A stretch of DNA of 64,000 bases, from assembly GCA_033807775.1 (NCBI GenBank), contig CM066313.1:86677484-86741483 (forward strand), written 5' to 3'. Below are positions 22,662-33,271 of this stretch, one piece after another; position 1 is the stretch's first letter, and each line of letters starts with the position of its first letter. Made by a program: the position numbers and the translations under genes. The stretch comes from Saussurea involucrata. Taxonomy: Eukaryota > Streptophyta > Magnoliopsida > Asterales > Asteraceae. The notes beneath the pieces were generated by a model. The model made no database searches and had not been told where the DNA came from. It saw only the letters and a program-made list of their open reading frames with translations.

Positions 22662-23450
22662 ATGGCCGGTGATCAACAACCTCTTCCCAACAAGGTTTTC
22701 GGCATCACCAACATAAAGACGTACGTTCCGCTCATCCTTGATCTTGACCGCCTGAACTACGATGTGTGGAGAGAGCTTTTTCCCACCCATTGTATCGGTT
22801 TTGATGTGATTGATCACATTGACGAGTCTACACCAAAACCTACGGACCTCGAATGGAAGAAGGTGGACTCAATTGTGAAGCTTTGGATCTATGGTTCAAT
22901 CTCCCAATCACTTCTCCAAATGGTCTTGAAAAAGGACTTTACCGCGCTCCAAGTTTGGAACAACCTCGAGACTCTTTTTCGAGATAACAAGTATGCCAAA
23001 AGCATGCAAATCGATAGCAAGCTTCGGAATTTCGTAATGGGTGATCTCTCCGTCACCGCCTACTGCACCAAAATCAAAGCCCTTGCTGATCTCCTTGCCA
23101 ACCTGGATCCGGACTCCGCCATACCGGATAAACACCTCGTAATATACACCATCAACGGGCTTTCATCCAAGTTCGACTCGGTGGCCAACATAATTCGGTG
23201 TCGTTCTCCTCTTCCAACGTTTTTGGAGACTCGTTCGATGCTCCTCTTGGAGGAACAACGGATGACGCAAACTCGGTCCATGTCTCCCTCCTCTCACGCC
23301 GATCATCCCTCGTCTCCTACCGTGTTAAACGTCAACAATAACGGGGGAAATCGGGGAAGTGGTCCGACGTCAGTAGCAGGGCCGCCGCCGCCAGCAGCCG
23401 AACAACAGCGCCGCACCACCCCGCTACGGGTGGGTGTTCATTCCTCCGCC
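22662..23450 (+). pseudogene. Gag of degenerate copia element
   Basis: The ATG at 22662 opens a UBN2-type gag of about 260 residues (LNYDVWRELF near residue 30, then a helical core to about residue 210) followed by a Ser/Pro/Gln-rich tail. The open frame continues to 23711, but from about 23440 coding potential moves to the overlapping frame that leads into protease, so a frameshift lies here. No CCHC zinc knuckle is visible. Confidence 0.7.
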
Positions 23451-26209
23451 TACACAACCCCACCAACAGCAGCAGCCGTCGGCCCAGTGGCAGCAGCAAA
23501 CTGTCGGGCTGCTTGGTACAGCGCCGCAGCATCATCAACAACGGCAGCCGCAACACAGCGATGCATCAGCCTGGTCGCAACAACCCACTACCGGAGCACA
23601 AAACAGCCATTCGGCTCATCTTTTAGCGGCGTTGCACAGCAGCCCCACGGCTGTGGAATCTTCACCCCCATGGACTTGGGCTCCACCGGATCAAGCGACG
23701 GCTCTTCCTGAGTTGTTGTTCAACACAATGTCTTTGAATGACCCGGGTTCGACGAATTGGTATATGGACAACGGGGCAATCGACCATGTGCACGCAAACG
23801 CAGGTATCCTAAATTATGTTCTTGATAAACATGATAATCGTTCTATCTTAGTCGGTAACAGACCCCAAATGCCTGTAGTGACCACCGAACATGCCCCGTT
23901 TCCCCTAAAAAATCCTTACCGTCCGTTACATCTTCGAAACATACTTATCTCTCCCGCTATTATTAAAACTCCAATTTATGTTCGTCAATTTACTCGTCAA
24001 AATAAAACTTCTATTGAGTTTGACAGTTTTGGTTTTACTGTTAAGGACTACAAGACCCAACGCCCTCTAATCCGATGTGATAGCGACAAGCCTCTCTATC
24101 CGGTCAACCTAACAAACCCGCAAGTTCTCATCTCCACCACTCAATCCACATGACATCAACGGCTCGGTCATCCCGAAGATCAAGTCTTGAAGTCATTAGT
24201 TTCAAATAATTTTATCTCTTGTACTAGCGATAAACTTGGTGTTATTTGCAATTCTCGTCAAATTGGAAAGCATACCAAGCTTCCTTTCTTTATTTATAAT
24301 TCCGTTGTTTCGCATGCGTTTGAAATAATACATTCCGATGTTTGGACTTCTCCCATTTCTAGCGTTAGTGGATTACGTTATTATGTTATCTTTTTGGATC
24401 ATTTTACACATTACTTGTGGGTCTTTCCTCTTAAACAAAAATCCGAAATTTTTGCAAAATTTCAAGAATTCTTCTACCATGTAAAAACTCAATTCAACTA
24501 TGATATCAAATCTTTCCAATGCTATAACGAGGGGAATACAACAACAAACAATTTCACAACTTCTTCGCCTCAAACGGAATTCAATTTCGTTTCTCATGCC
24601 CTCATACATCCCAACAAAATGGGAAATCGGAACGCATGCTTCTAACTATTAACAATGTGGTTAAGACCTTGCTCTTTCACTCTCATCTTCCTCCCACATA
24701 TTGGGTAGAATCACTTTATATGGCTACACTCCTACTCAATATTATTCCCTCCACATCCATCAACTTTGACACACCACACTACCGTTTGTTTCAAAAACAC
24801 CCTTCCTACTCTCATCTCTGTGTCTTCGAATGCCTATGCTATCCCCACCTCACCACCCTACATAAATTAGCCCCACGTAGCATACCTTGTGTCTTCCTAG
24901 GTTATCCATCACAACATAGGGTTTTCCGATGTCTTGATCTCTCCACTCGACGCATCATCATCTCTCGTCACGTCGTGTTTGATGAGTCTATACTTCCGTT
25001 TGGTTCGGTCACTCCAACCAACCCCCCATCCTACTCTTTCCTTGATGACCCTTCGGACACATCGCCTATCATGCGAGATATCCTTCACTTGCATCGTCCT
25101 CCTCCCATCCTCACGGCCCACTCCACCTCCCCACCATCACCTACGGTCCAACCTCCCTCCCCTAACCACCCTTCGGCCGAAACATCTGGCCCTCACCCCC
25201 CGCCCTCCCCTTCGTCTTCTTCTTCCCCCGCTCCTCGTCCCACACATCCTATGGCGACCCGGGCTAAGAGCAGGATCGTTAAACCCACTCAGCGTCTTAA
25301 CCTTCATACCACATTCATCACCCCCTTACCCAGGTCCCATCTACAGGCATTACAGGATCCTCACTGGCGAAAGGCCATGGATGAGGAATATCATGCCCTT
25401 ATCACGAACAGGACTTGGGTTCTTGTTCCTTGACCCCCCGAGGTCAATGTGGTTCGGTCCATGTGGCTTTTTTGCCACAAGTATCACGATGATGGTTCTT
25501 TTGCTCGCTATAAGGACCGTTTAGTGGCCAATGGTCGCAGTCAGCAGCAGGGGATAGACTGTGACAAGACTTTCAGACCGGTTGTGAAACCGGCTACCAT
25601 ACGCACCGTTCTGAGTATTGCCGTCTTTTGGCACTGGCCATTCACCAGCTTGACGTGAAGAATGCCTTTCTTCATGGACACCTTCAGGAGACTGTTTACA
25701 TGCATCAGCCACCGGGCTTCCGTGATCCTCGATATCCGGTTCACGTTTTCCACCTCCAGCGCTCCATCTATGGCCTTAAGCAGGCCCCCCGGGCGTGGTA
25801 TCACAGATTTGCTCAGTATGCCCTATGGATCGGTTTCCAGCATAGTCGGACTGACCAATCTCTATTTATATACCACTCACCATAGGCCACTGCTTATCTC
25901 CTGTTATATGTTGATAACATCATTCTCACAGCATCGTTCGCAGCTTTTCTTCGACATATCATTTCTCACCTCGGTCATGAGTTTGCCATGACATATCTGG
26001 GTGCCCTTAATTACTTTCTGGGCATTTCAGCATCCCGATCATCTACATGTCTATTTCTATCACAACAGAAGTACGCATCCCAGATCCTCGAGCGTGCCAA
26101 CATGCTCACCTGTAACCCCGCTCACACCCCGGCAGAATTAGCTCACAGATTAGACGCCGATGGCCCCCCTGTGACTAATCCCACGTTGTATCGCAGCCTT
26201 ATCGGGGCT

Positions 26210-26435
26210 TGTGAGATCCCACATCGGCTAGGAGGGGGAACGAAGTCCTCCTTATAAGGGTGGATGGATACCTTCCTTGCATTAGGCCTTTTGCTTGTCA
26301 CAGGGTGCGGTCTGGGTGTGTCCCGCGTATGCCTGTGTGGGCAGGAACAAAACCGTGAGCGGTGTCGGCATGCTGTTATGCAGAGGGTATCCGCAAAGCG
26401 GACAATATCGTGTACGGTGGACTGGGGATGTTACA
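26210..26435 (+). repeat. 5' LTR of TRIM
   Basis: 226 bp, TG...CA, directly followed by GAA and the primer-binding site. Confidence 0.9.
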
Positions 26436-26505
26436 GAATGGTATCAGAGCCGGTCACCGGGTCGATGTGTCAGCGAGGACGCTGATCCCACTTAGGTGGG
26501 TGGAT

Positions 26506-26731
26506 TGTGAGATCCCACATCGGCTAGGAGGGGGAACGAAGTCCTCCTTATAAGGGTGGATGGATACCTTCCTTGCATGAGGCCTTTTGCCTGTCACAGG
26601 GTGCGGTCTGGGTGCGTCCCGCGTATGCCTGTGCGGGCAGGAACAAAACCGTGAGCGGTGCCGATATGCTGTTATACAGAGGGTATCCGCAAAGCGGACA
26701 ATATCGTGTACGGTGGACTGGGGATGTTACA
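26506..26731 (+). repeat. 3' LTR of TRIM
   Basis: 226 bp, TG...CA, followed by the duplicated target GGGCT. Confidence 0.9.
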
Positions 26732-27040
26732 GGGCTCTTCAGTATCTCACCTTCACTAGACCGGACATTGCCTTTGTGGTTCAGCAGATTTGCCTTTATA
26801 TGCATGACCCTCGAGAGCCCCACTTGCATGCTCTAAAGCGCATCCTTCGATACATACGGGGCACCTTGACTCACGGTCTACAGATACATGTCTCCCCCTC
26901 TTCAGATCTTATAGCCTATTCTGATGCAGATTTGGGGGGATGTCCTGCCTCTCACAGATCTACTTCCAGGTATTATGTTTTCTTAGGTGACAACCTTGTG
27001 TCTTGGTCATCCAAACGCCAAGGTGTCATCTCCCGCTCTA

Positions 27041-27100
27041 GTTGTCGAGACAAGTTGGATCCGAAATGTCGTTGTCGAGACAAGTTGGATCCGAAATCTC
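27041..27100 (+). repeat. 30-bp tandem duplication in RNase H
   Basis: GTTGTCGAGACAAGTTGG and the following ATCCGAAAT occur twice in tandem, replacing the expected STAEAEY-type RNase H motif region. Confidence 0.8.
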
Positions 27101-27388
27101 CTTCGCGAACTCCACAGACCGCCTACCAAAGCTACTGTTGTATACTGTGATAATGTGAGTGCGGTCTACATGTCATCCAATCCGGTTCAACACCAACACA
27201 CGAAACATATAGAGATTGATATTCACTTTGTCCGGGACAAAGTTGCTATCGGCCATGTTCGAGTCCTTCACGTCCCATCAACCTCTCAGTATGCTGATAT
27301 ATTTACGAAGGGGTTATCTGCATCACTGTTTCACGATTTTAGATCCAGTTTGAACGTTCGAAATCCGGATGTTCAAACTGCGGGGGGA

Positions 27389-27536
27389 TGTTAGTAGATA
27401 TATTCTTGTTGTATTATTTTAGATAGGCTTAGCCCTTTTTAGTTAGCCCTCTTTTGAATGGACAATGGCCTTTATTGTTGTATATTTAATCCTTGTAAAC
27501 CTTTCTTTTGAAGGCAAGGATAATCATTCCTCTTTA
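27389..27536 (+). repeat. 3' LTR of degenerate copia element
   Basis: 148 bp, three substitutions from the 5' copy (around GGACAATGGCC). It is preceded by the GCGGGGGGA polypurine tract at 27380-27388. Confidence 0.8.
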
Positions 27537-27560
27537 CTTTCAATGGTGGAACCATGTTCA

Positions 27561-27667
27561 TATCTAAAAGTGTTACAAAAAGTTTTAGGACAGCTTTGGA
27601 CGTCGTAGCAAGTTTTTTAGAAGATTTTTCAAATAAAGCGTCCTATTAACTATTTTATAAGACACTA
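27561..27667. mobile_element. Fragment of CACTA-type MITE
   Basis: ATCTAAAAGTGTTACAAAAAG and the following words match the middle of the MITE at 21709-22149. The ends are missing. Confidence 0.6.
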
Positions 27668-28754
27668 TGTAGCAACCCACTCTTTCAAATAGCACATAAC
27701 ATATAATTCAAACAAAACAAACCATATTGGTTACATGTTGGGTCCCAAAGTCCAAAACTATACAAGGATACAAAAGCCGCTATAAACTTTTTGTTAAAGT
27801 TATTCACATAAGCAAGATCTATTTATAAAGATCAAAAACAACTTTCACATGCTTCAGTCAACTTCACTGATATTCAGACAAAATGATAAGATCATATCTT
27901 TTCTTTCCTTGATCGGTTACACGCGCTTGCCCTGAAATGCATATTTTTAAAAACAAAATGAGGGTTAGACCAAATGGTCTAGTGAGATAATCCCTGCCAT
28001 TTACATCATTGTACCAATACAATTTATATTAAACATTTATTAATAACACATTAGTTGGCTCTCAGACACAACTCAACCATTTACTCCGTTGGCCTTCAAG
28101 CACAACATCTCACAATACACTCCGTTGGCCTTCAAGCACATCTCACAGTATTGCTGGCGCCGTAGCTAACAGTGAAGTTGGCGTTCTAGCACAGCACGAT
28201 AGTGTTGCTGCGTTCTAGAACAGTGCGATAAGTGTAGCTGGCGTTCTAGCACAACGTGATAGTGCAATACCGTAACATAACCATTTATAACAAAACCTCA
28301 CATACCGATATCGTTCATATTATAAAATTAACCATTTTATAATAAATGCATTCCAGTTCCAAAATGGTTAAAGGAAAACTCACATTGATACGACAAACGA
28401 GATATAACGCTTAACCATTACGAGACATCGGAACCGAACTAAAATCTGAATAATGAAGCATGGTTACAATCTAATAAATTTAACTCAATCCAATACTCTA
28501 ATCGACCTCTAGAAAACCTAAACGATACCCAAAAAAATCCTAAAACGACACCAAACAAAACGAGAAAAACACAAAACATAAACTTGTACAAATCTCTTTT
28601 TGCAATAACAAAATCATTAAAAATCAAGTATTACATACACGAATTAAACTACAAAAACTTCAAATCCTAATTTCAAAAGATTGCAACCCATTATAATTAA
28701 ACTATAGAAATCCCATAGAGGTTAAAAGGTCTAAATTAAATCTTATCATTCAAA
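27668..28754. mobile_element. Possible LTR fragment with tandem repeats
   Basis: The block starts TGTAGCAACCC, like the TGTAAC-type start of the solo LTR at 4373. It contains about four TTGGCGTTCTAGCACA-type tandem units (28140-28265), preceded by CGTTGGCCTTCAAGCACA repeats, an organisation similar to that LTR. No right end or duplication was found, so the identity is tentative. Confidence 0.4.
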
Positions 28755-28786
28755 CTAGTGTTATACCCGTCCGTTAGTCGGGTATA

Positions 28787-30360
28787 CAACATGACGTAAA
28801 ATTGTAATAAATGTAAGGACAAAGTTGGGTGATGTCTCTCACGACAACCCACGTAAGGATATTAATTTCGGCTATTAGAAGGGTAAGTTAGATTTGTAAA
28901 CAATATTTATTGATTGTAATACCAAAGACAAAAATCAAGTCCAAAGCAATGATCAAACCAAATACATTGTAACTTTTCTTTGCGATAAAACATATAGAAA
29001 TCGTCAAAGAACACAACTTAAAATGTTTCTAAACTATGTATGTATTGTTCCCGACTTCGCCAGAGATATCCATTTTAGTGGGGCTGAGATTTCTTCTCAT
29101 TTCAAGAACTCTTGCCATTGAATACAACAACCAACTCTCCCATGTTTAGACAATGTCATCTAAAGCTTAATATTGCCATCTTTGGTAAGTTCTCGTGAAT
29201 TTTTATAATGTTTGTGTTTAAAGATATAATTAACTTTAATACATACAATTAACTTTAACACAATGTGTTAGAAGATATAATTAACTTTAACATCATGCTT
29301 AAACACTCCAAAGACACACACAGAAAAAAGGTGAGAGAATCTCCTTTCTTCCTTCCATCCATAATGGGTTGGAGGGCACAAAATCTAGAAACTTGCATGA
29401 CTCCGAGCAGAGGTATCCATCATCACATATGGCTTGACTGCAAGTGGTGGTATTGGAAGGACCTAGAGGATCATCCAAGTTCGGGAAAACATATATCAGG
29501 CACATGCGCACACTAACATGTAGTCTTCATCACTTATCCACTTCAATATGCTTAGAACCTGACAAATATTGATGCTTATGAGCTCTTATAAAGAAAAACA
29601 CAACAATTGAATACGTGAAATGTTCTTAGATATGTACCCATTGAGTTAGAACAAAATCCAAAATATAACCACAAAACAAAATTTCATGATCAACTTAGAG
29701 CATAATGAGAGACGGATACCTTCCGGTTCTGGCAACATTTCAAGGACCAAACCAACTATAGTTCCAATGATGATGCCTCTAACCCAAATATACATCTGAC
29801 CATCTACAGTTACAGTTTCATTTAACAATTTGATGTTAGAACAAATCATCTAATTTTGCAAAGCCATGTAATCTTATCAACCAAAAAGCTTCTTTTTAGC
29901 TAACCTGACAAATTCATTCCAATTAGCAAATCACTCTGGGCTCATCATGGTCACAATATATCTCCAATAATGAAGAGCAATATATACATTATCAGAGTGA
30001 AACCTGGTGTGAGAGTATTCAATAACAACATTGTATAATGTTAACATAAAAAGATACCATCTAAAAACAACAATTATAATTAGATAATTAACCTTAGGAA
30101 CAAAACCATCTACAACACCGGTCATTCCAACCAAGATAATGCACCTCATCAACCATCTCTTATGCTTAAAGCATGCGATTGGATACTACATTCAACATGA
30201 ACCTTTTTTAGTTTTGAGTAAATCAAAACATACCCAACCCTTTCACTCACTTGTCAAACACACAGTACCAAAAAAAAAATTACACATTGCTTACCTGTAA
30301 AAGAAACTACTATCCACTCCATGTTTATCCCACCTCCATAAAATTGAATAAGGAATTTTC
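28787..30360 (-). other. Exon-like pieces, unassigned
   Basis: The minus strand contains short open stretches bounded by plausible splice sites. Examples are a segment ending CIILVGMTGVVDGFVPK before a GT at about 30090, and a segment starting after CACACCAG near 30007 and encoding HSDNVYIALHYW. I do not recognise the source genes. They may be further captured fragments. Confidence 0.3.
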
Positions 30361-30361
30361 C

Positions 30362-30612
30362 ACTCTCCACTTTTTGTAACATCAAAACCTTCTCCAGCAC
30401 CGCCACCTCCCTTTGTAGTAGGCTGAGAAGCTCCCTTCGCAATTTTGCAAGCTTAGACTGGCGTCACAAAAATCAGCTAAACCCTTTCAGTTCTGTTGAA
30501 TGAGTTCACATAGGCCCAAAAGAAGCTTACTCAAAATGAATGACATATATTTATTTACCTTCAGCAATCCCAAGTGATGTGCAGTTGCTTTATTCTTTTG
30601 GGTCTTGGCCAT
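30362..30612 (-). pseudogene. Captured DRG-type GTPase gene fragment
   Basis: The exon at 30612-30559 begins with ATG and encodes AKTQKNKATAHHLGLLK, then a GTAAAT donor. The next exon begins after a CGCCAG acceptor at about 30455 and encodes KLAKLRRELL. After a one-base deletion it continues PTTKGGGGAGEGFDVTKSG, where similarity stops. This is the conserved N-terminal region of developmentally regulated GTP-binding (DRG) proteins, immediately before the G1 loop. The GTP-binding motifs themselves are absent, so no function remains. Confidence 0.75.
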
Positions 30613-31302
30613 CTATATAGACAAAAAACGCACTTATTAACATTCAATCCTTTGAATACCATTTATACCAAATATGTTTGAAGTATAGCCGTACCAAAGA
30701 GATTCATGAAATGATGTGGTTACCTTTTGACAGTCGTATATATCTGGTAAAGTATACTCGGTAATTCCAGTCATTGTGAATGTCTTGCACAACCAAATGT
30801 AAAACTGCTAATCAAATATCCGAAACTTATTCCACAATCAAACAACAAAAAACTTTTCAAATCCGATCCATAATTTCAATTTCATGTAAACCATTGCCGA
30901 TGAAAAAAAAAGTAAATTCAGATCGAACACAAATAACTACCAGAAAATTCATCTAACATAAGAAAAGCATGCAGAGACTTCAATTCTTGTTGGAAGAAAT
31001 AGAAGAAAAAACAATATATATATATACTGGAAATATGATCTTCTATTCAACAGATAATTCAGATGTACAATAAGAATATAAATACATACTGAAGGGATGC
31101 AACCCTTAGACTAAACAGACGCAACCTGTTGGGGATTGACAGTTAATTAACTGTCAACTCCATAACCACTAACTGACCCGTTAACTAACAGACTTTATTA
31201 TACAAATATATATTATTGTCTGCAAAATTAACAAACCACAAATCGAAATTTGGAATAATGCATTAAACAGAAACCGATTGATTATAAAAGCACAAGGATT
31301 AC

Positions 31303-31490
31303 CTTCTGATGCTTCTCCGAACAACTGCACCATCGCCTTCGCTTTGGCTCTTCGCCAATACCTTTTTGGCGACCAATCTCGGTGCACTAATGTTCGCAAT
31401 CAATTTTTCATTAGCTATTGAAACCTTCAACACACCAGAATAGTGAGGGTCGTTGCTTATTACCAAATACAAATCCAACAAAGAGAATTG
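31303..31490 (-). pseudogene. Captured pirin-like gene fragment
   Basis: The minus strand encodes PRLVAKKVLAKSQSEGDGA followed by VVRRSIR, ending at a GT donor (AAG|GTAATCC). This resembles the N-terminus of plant pirins, nuclear cupin-fold proteins (the family pattern is PR.V.RK.LA..Q.EG.GA.VRRSIG). Only the first exon is seen. The preceding 55 bases (TTTTTCATTAGCTATTGAAAC region) recur at 31899-31953, a local duplication. Confidence 0.6.
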
Positions 31491-31499
31491 CCCATGACA

Positions 31500-32415
31500 T
31501 CAAGCATCTTGTTAAGTATAGCAGAAATAACTTTAACCCACAACTGAATTAATATTATATGAGATAACTTAACACAACATAAACAACAACAATTGATTCT
31601 CTGTTTAATTAATTGTCTGATTTATACAAATGACCTCCTTTATCTTTTTTTTTTCAAAATACATTTCCAAATCCCATCATATGTGATTATCCATTTTATA
31701 CCACCAGAATATTGATTTTCCCAACCTTATAAATAAATCATTTTAATATAGACACCAACCTTTTCAAAAAGCATGTCTCAGTTCACACCTCCTCTTAATA
31801 AAACATGAATACATGAAAACCTAGAAGGAAATACTGAAAATATCAAAATAAACAATCAATAATTCATAAGTTTAAAGATGTGGGTAATAACTCTTGTTAA
31901 CTAATGTTCGCAGTCGATTTTTCATTAGCTATTGAAACCTTCAACACACCGTCCTTCTAGCAAGTCGGCGACTTCCCCGCCTGCAACCCACAACCACCAC
32001 CGTGGCACCGCCCCAATCATCTCCATCTCCTCCCTGCGCCACCTCCGGCAGCTCTGATTTTACCTTTTTAGTATACTGAAATTTCCCATTTTGTCAATGG
32101 AAGTGAAAGAAGAAAAATAGGGTCTTCCAGTAAAAACCAATTCTCGACCTTTTCCTTCTCAAATTGAAGTTCAAATCTCCATTTCTGATCTTCAAAGGTA
32201 CGATTTTTTTGCCTTATGCAAGCTTCCAAATACATACCCACATGTATATATCTGATTATGTGAAGATATGCAACATATACATCATGCTTTCCATGACAAA
32301 AGCAATGACTCTTTATGGTTGTGGGTTGAAGTCAGATAACAAAAATAAATACAGGAGCGTCTTCTTAGTGAGGGGGAGAGAAATTAGGGGGTGTGGGGGA
32401 GAATATCCCAGATGG
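31500..32415. other. No clear gene; GC-rich 5'-UTR-like patch
   Basis: 31950-32055 is a short GC-rich patch followed by a TTCAAAG|GTACG donor-like site at about 32197. It looks like a leader exon of an unknown gene, but no coding domain is seen. Confidence 0.3.
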
Positions 32416-32601
32416 ACCATTCTCTATGATATCCCAGATGGAATAATCAGTAAGCAGAATATACTGCTTGATTCTAATTTTCCACATGTCAAACTCATTG
32501 GGTCTGAGCATGGGAACCTTAGAAACAAGAGTACTGTTTGATTCAATAGAATTGTCCATAATAATTGTAGAATTCTAAGAAACACAAGCTCTGATACCAC
32601 T
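32416..32601 (-). repeat. Extra copy of leader and gag start outside the 3' LTR
   Basis: This 186-bp segment is identical in sequence and length to 42473-42658 (primer-binding site, leader, gag codons 1 to about 48). It lies between the 3' LTR and the target duplication GATGG. The four bases ATGG of the duplication also occur at the matching point in gag, so microhomology is possible. Confidence 0.9.
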
Positions 32602-33208
32602 TGTCAGGATCGAATCTTAACAAGACTAATAATACTTAGAACTCAGAATTAAAGAATCTGCGGAATAGAACTTTAATTCACACAATCAAAGAACAATATA
32701 TCAGAAAACACACAGCTGTTTGTATTCACTAATTCAACTCACAAGCTTACAACCAAACCTCAATCTTGATGAACAGCCTCAATCAAGACGACTTCTACTT
32801 CTCTAGAAATAGGTTTCTAAACCTTGAGGTTAATTCTCTCTAAAACAAAACGTATTCTCAAACTCTCACGTATCCCTAATAGCTATCTATCAACATCTAT
32901 TTATACAAAATAATTACAAGATAACTATCAAAACAAAATTGATCTTCAGAATATTCTTTCATGCATATCTTCAATCATTCCATCTTTATCTCCAACATTC
33001 TCGCATTCCAAACTTATGATCACAAGCAGTATTAACATCATTATGCACCAGCAGTACTAACCTTGTTCCAGCATAAGCAGTATTAACCTTGTTCCAGCAT
33101 AAGCAGTATTAACCTTGTTCCAGCATAAGCAGTATTAATTATGCCCTGGCAATATTAAAGTTGTTCTGGCAGTACTATCCATACTTAGCAAATCTTCAGT
33201 TCCCAACA
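32602..33208 (-). repeat. 3' LTR of young Sirevirus-like element
   Basis: 607 bp, plus-strand ends TGTCAGG...CCCAACA. It contains several GCAGTATTAACCTTGTTCCA tandem units (33020-33140). Confidence 0.95.
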
Positions 33209-33223
33209 ATCTCCCCCTAACTT
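33209..33223 (-). other. Polypurine tract
   Basis: The minus strand reads AAGTTAGGGGGAGAT directly before the 3' LTR. Confidence 0.85.
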
Positions 33224-33271
33224 GACTTTTCAGGTTGAGAAGTCAAGTTCTTCAGATGATGCTTCCAAAAC

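Larger units (their letters stand above)
26210..26731 (+). mobile_element. TRIM (terminal-repeat retrotransposon in miniature)
   Basis: Two 226-bp LTRs (26210-26435, 26506-26731) begin TGTGAGATCCCACATCGG and end GGGGATGTTACA. Only 70 bp lie between them, containing the primer-binding site TGGTATCAGAGC and a GGTGGGTGGAT purine tract. The element is flanked by a perfect duplication GGGCT (26205-26209, 26732-26736). It is inserted in the RT of the surrounding copia element, whose sequence continues uninterrupted once the TRIM and one GGGCT are removed. The two LTRs differ at seven positions by my count. TRIMs encode nothing and move with enzymes from other elements. Confidence 0.92.
23450..27388 (+). 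pseudogene. Pol of degenerate copia element, many lesions
   Basis: Protease shows WYMDNGAIDHVHA, with Asn in place of Ser/Thr of the catalytic D-S/T-G (near 23760). The integrase core begins at IHSDVWTSP (24330), but its second catalytic Asp is replaced in the CYNEG segment (24520). A Ser/Pro-rich linker leads to RT (25440-26735) with the catalytic motif read as YVDN instead of YVDD near 25905. RNase H follows (YSDADLGG at 26915; the later Glu motif is lost to a rearrangement). At least six frameshifts and a 522-bp TRIM inside RT confirm that it is dead. Confidence 0.85.
22370..27536 (+). mobile_element. Degenerate Ty1/copia element with 148-bp LTRs, contains a TRIM
   Basis: The 148-bp direct repeats at 22370-22517 and 27389-27536 differ at three sites. 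A primer-binding site (TGGTATCAG) follows the left copy and a GCGGGGGGA polypurine tract precedes the right one. The copia order gag, protease, integrase, RT, RNase H can be followed on the plus strand through many frameshifts. The LTR end lacks canonical CA and I could not fix an exact target duplication (ACTT or a mutated 5-mer). It sits in the intron of PP2 remnant 1, shown by the matching intron words on its two sides. Confidence 0.85.
28755..32000 (-). mobile_element. Candidate Helitron (3' end seen) with captured gene fragments
   Basis: On the minus strand the sequence ends with an 8-bp hairpin (TATACCCG, 9-base loop, CGGGTATA; 28762-28786), three bases, then CTAG followed by T. This is the textbook Helitron 3' terminus. 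Upstream on the same strand are intron-containing pieces of at least two unrelated genes (DRG GTPase, pirin-like) plus unassigned exon-like pieces, as expected of a gene-capturing Helitron. I could not identify the 5' TC end, so the right border given is only approximate. A Pack-type DNA transposon is the alternative. Confidence 0.45.

Noticed and set aside
22365..27541. A definite 5-bp target duplication for the degenerate copia element
   Set aside because: ACTT is shared on both sides, but alignment of LTR tips is ambiguous and the LTR end is not canonical, so no exact duplication is claimed.
32365..32559. Start of a separate second copia element
   Set aside because: The sequence is identical to the neighbouring element's leader and gag, is only 186 bp, and lies inside the target duplication. 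It is treated as an extension of that element.
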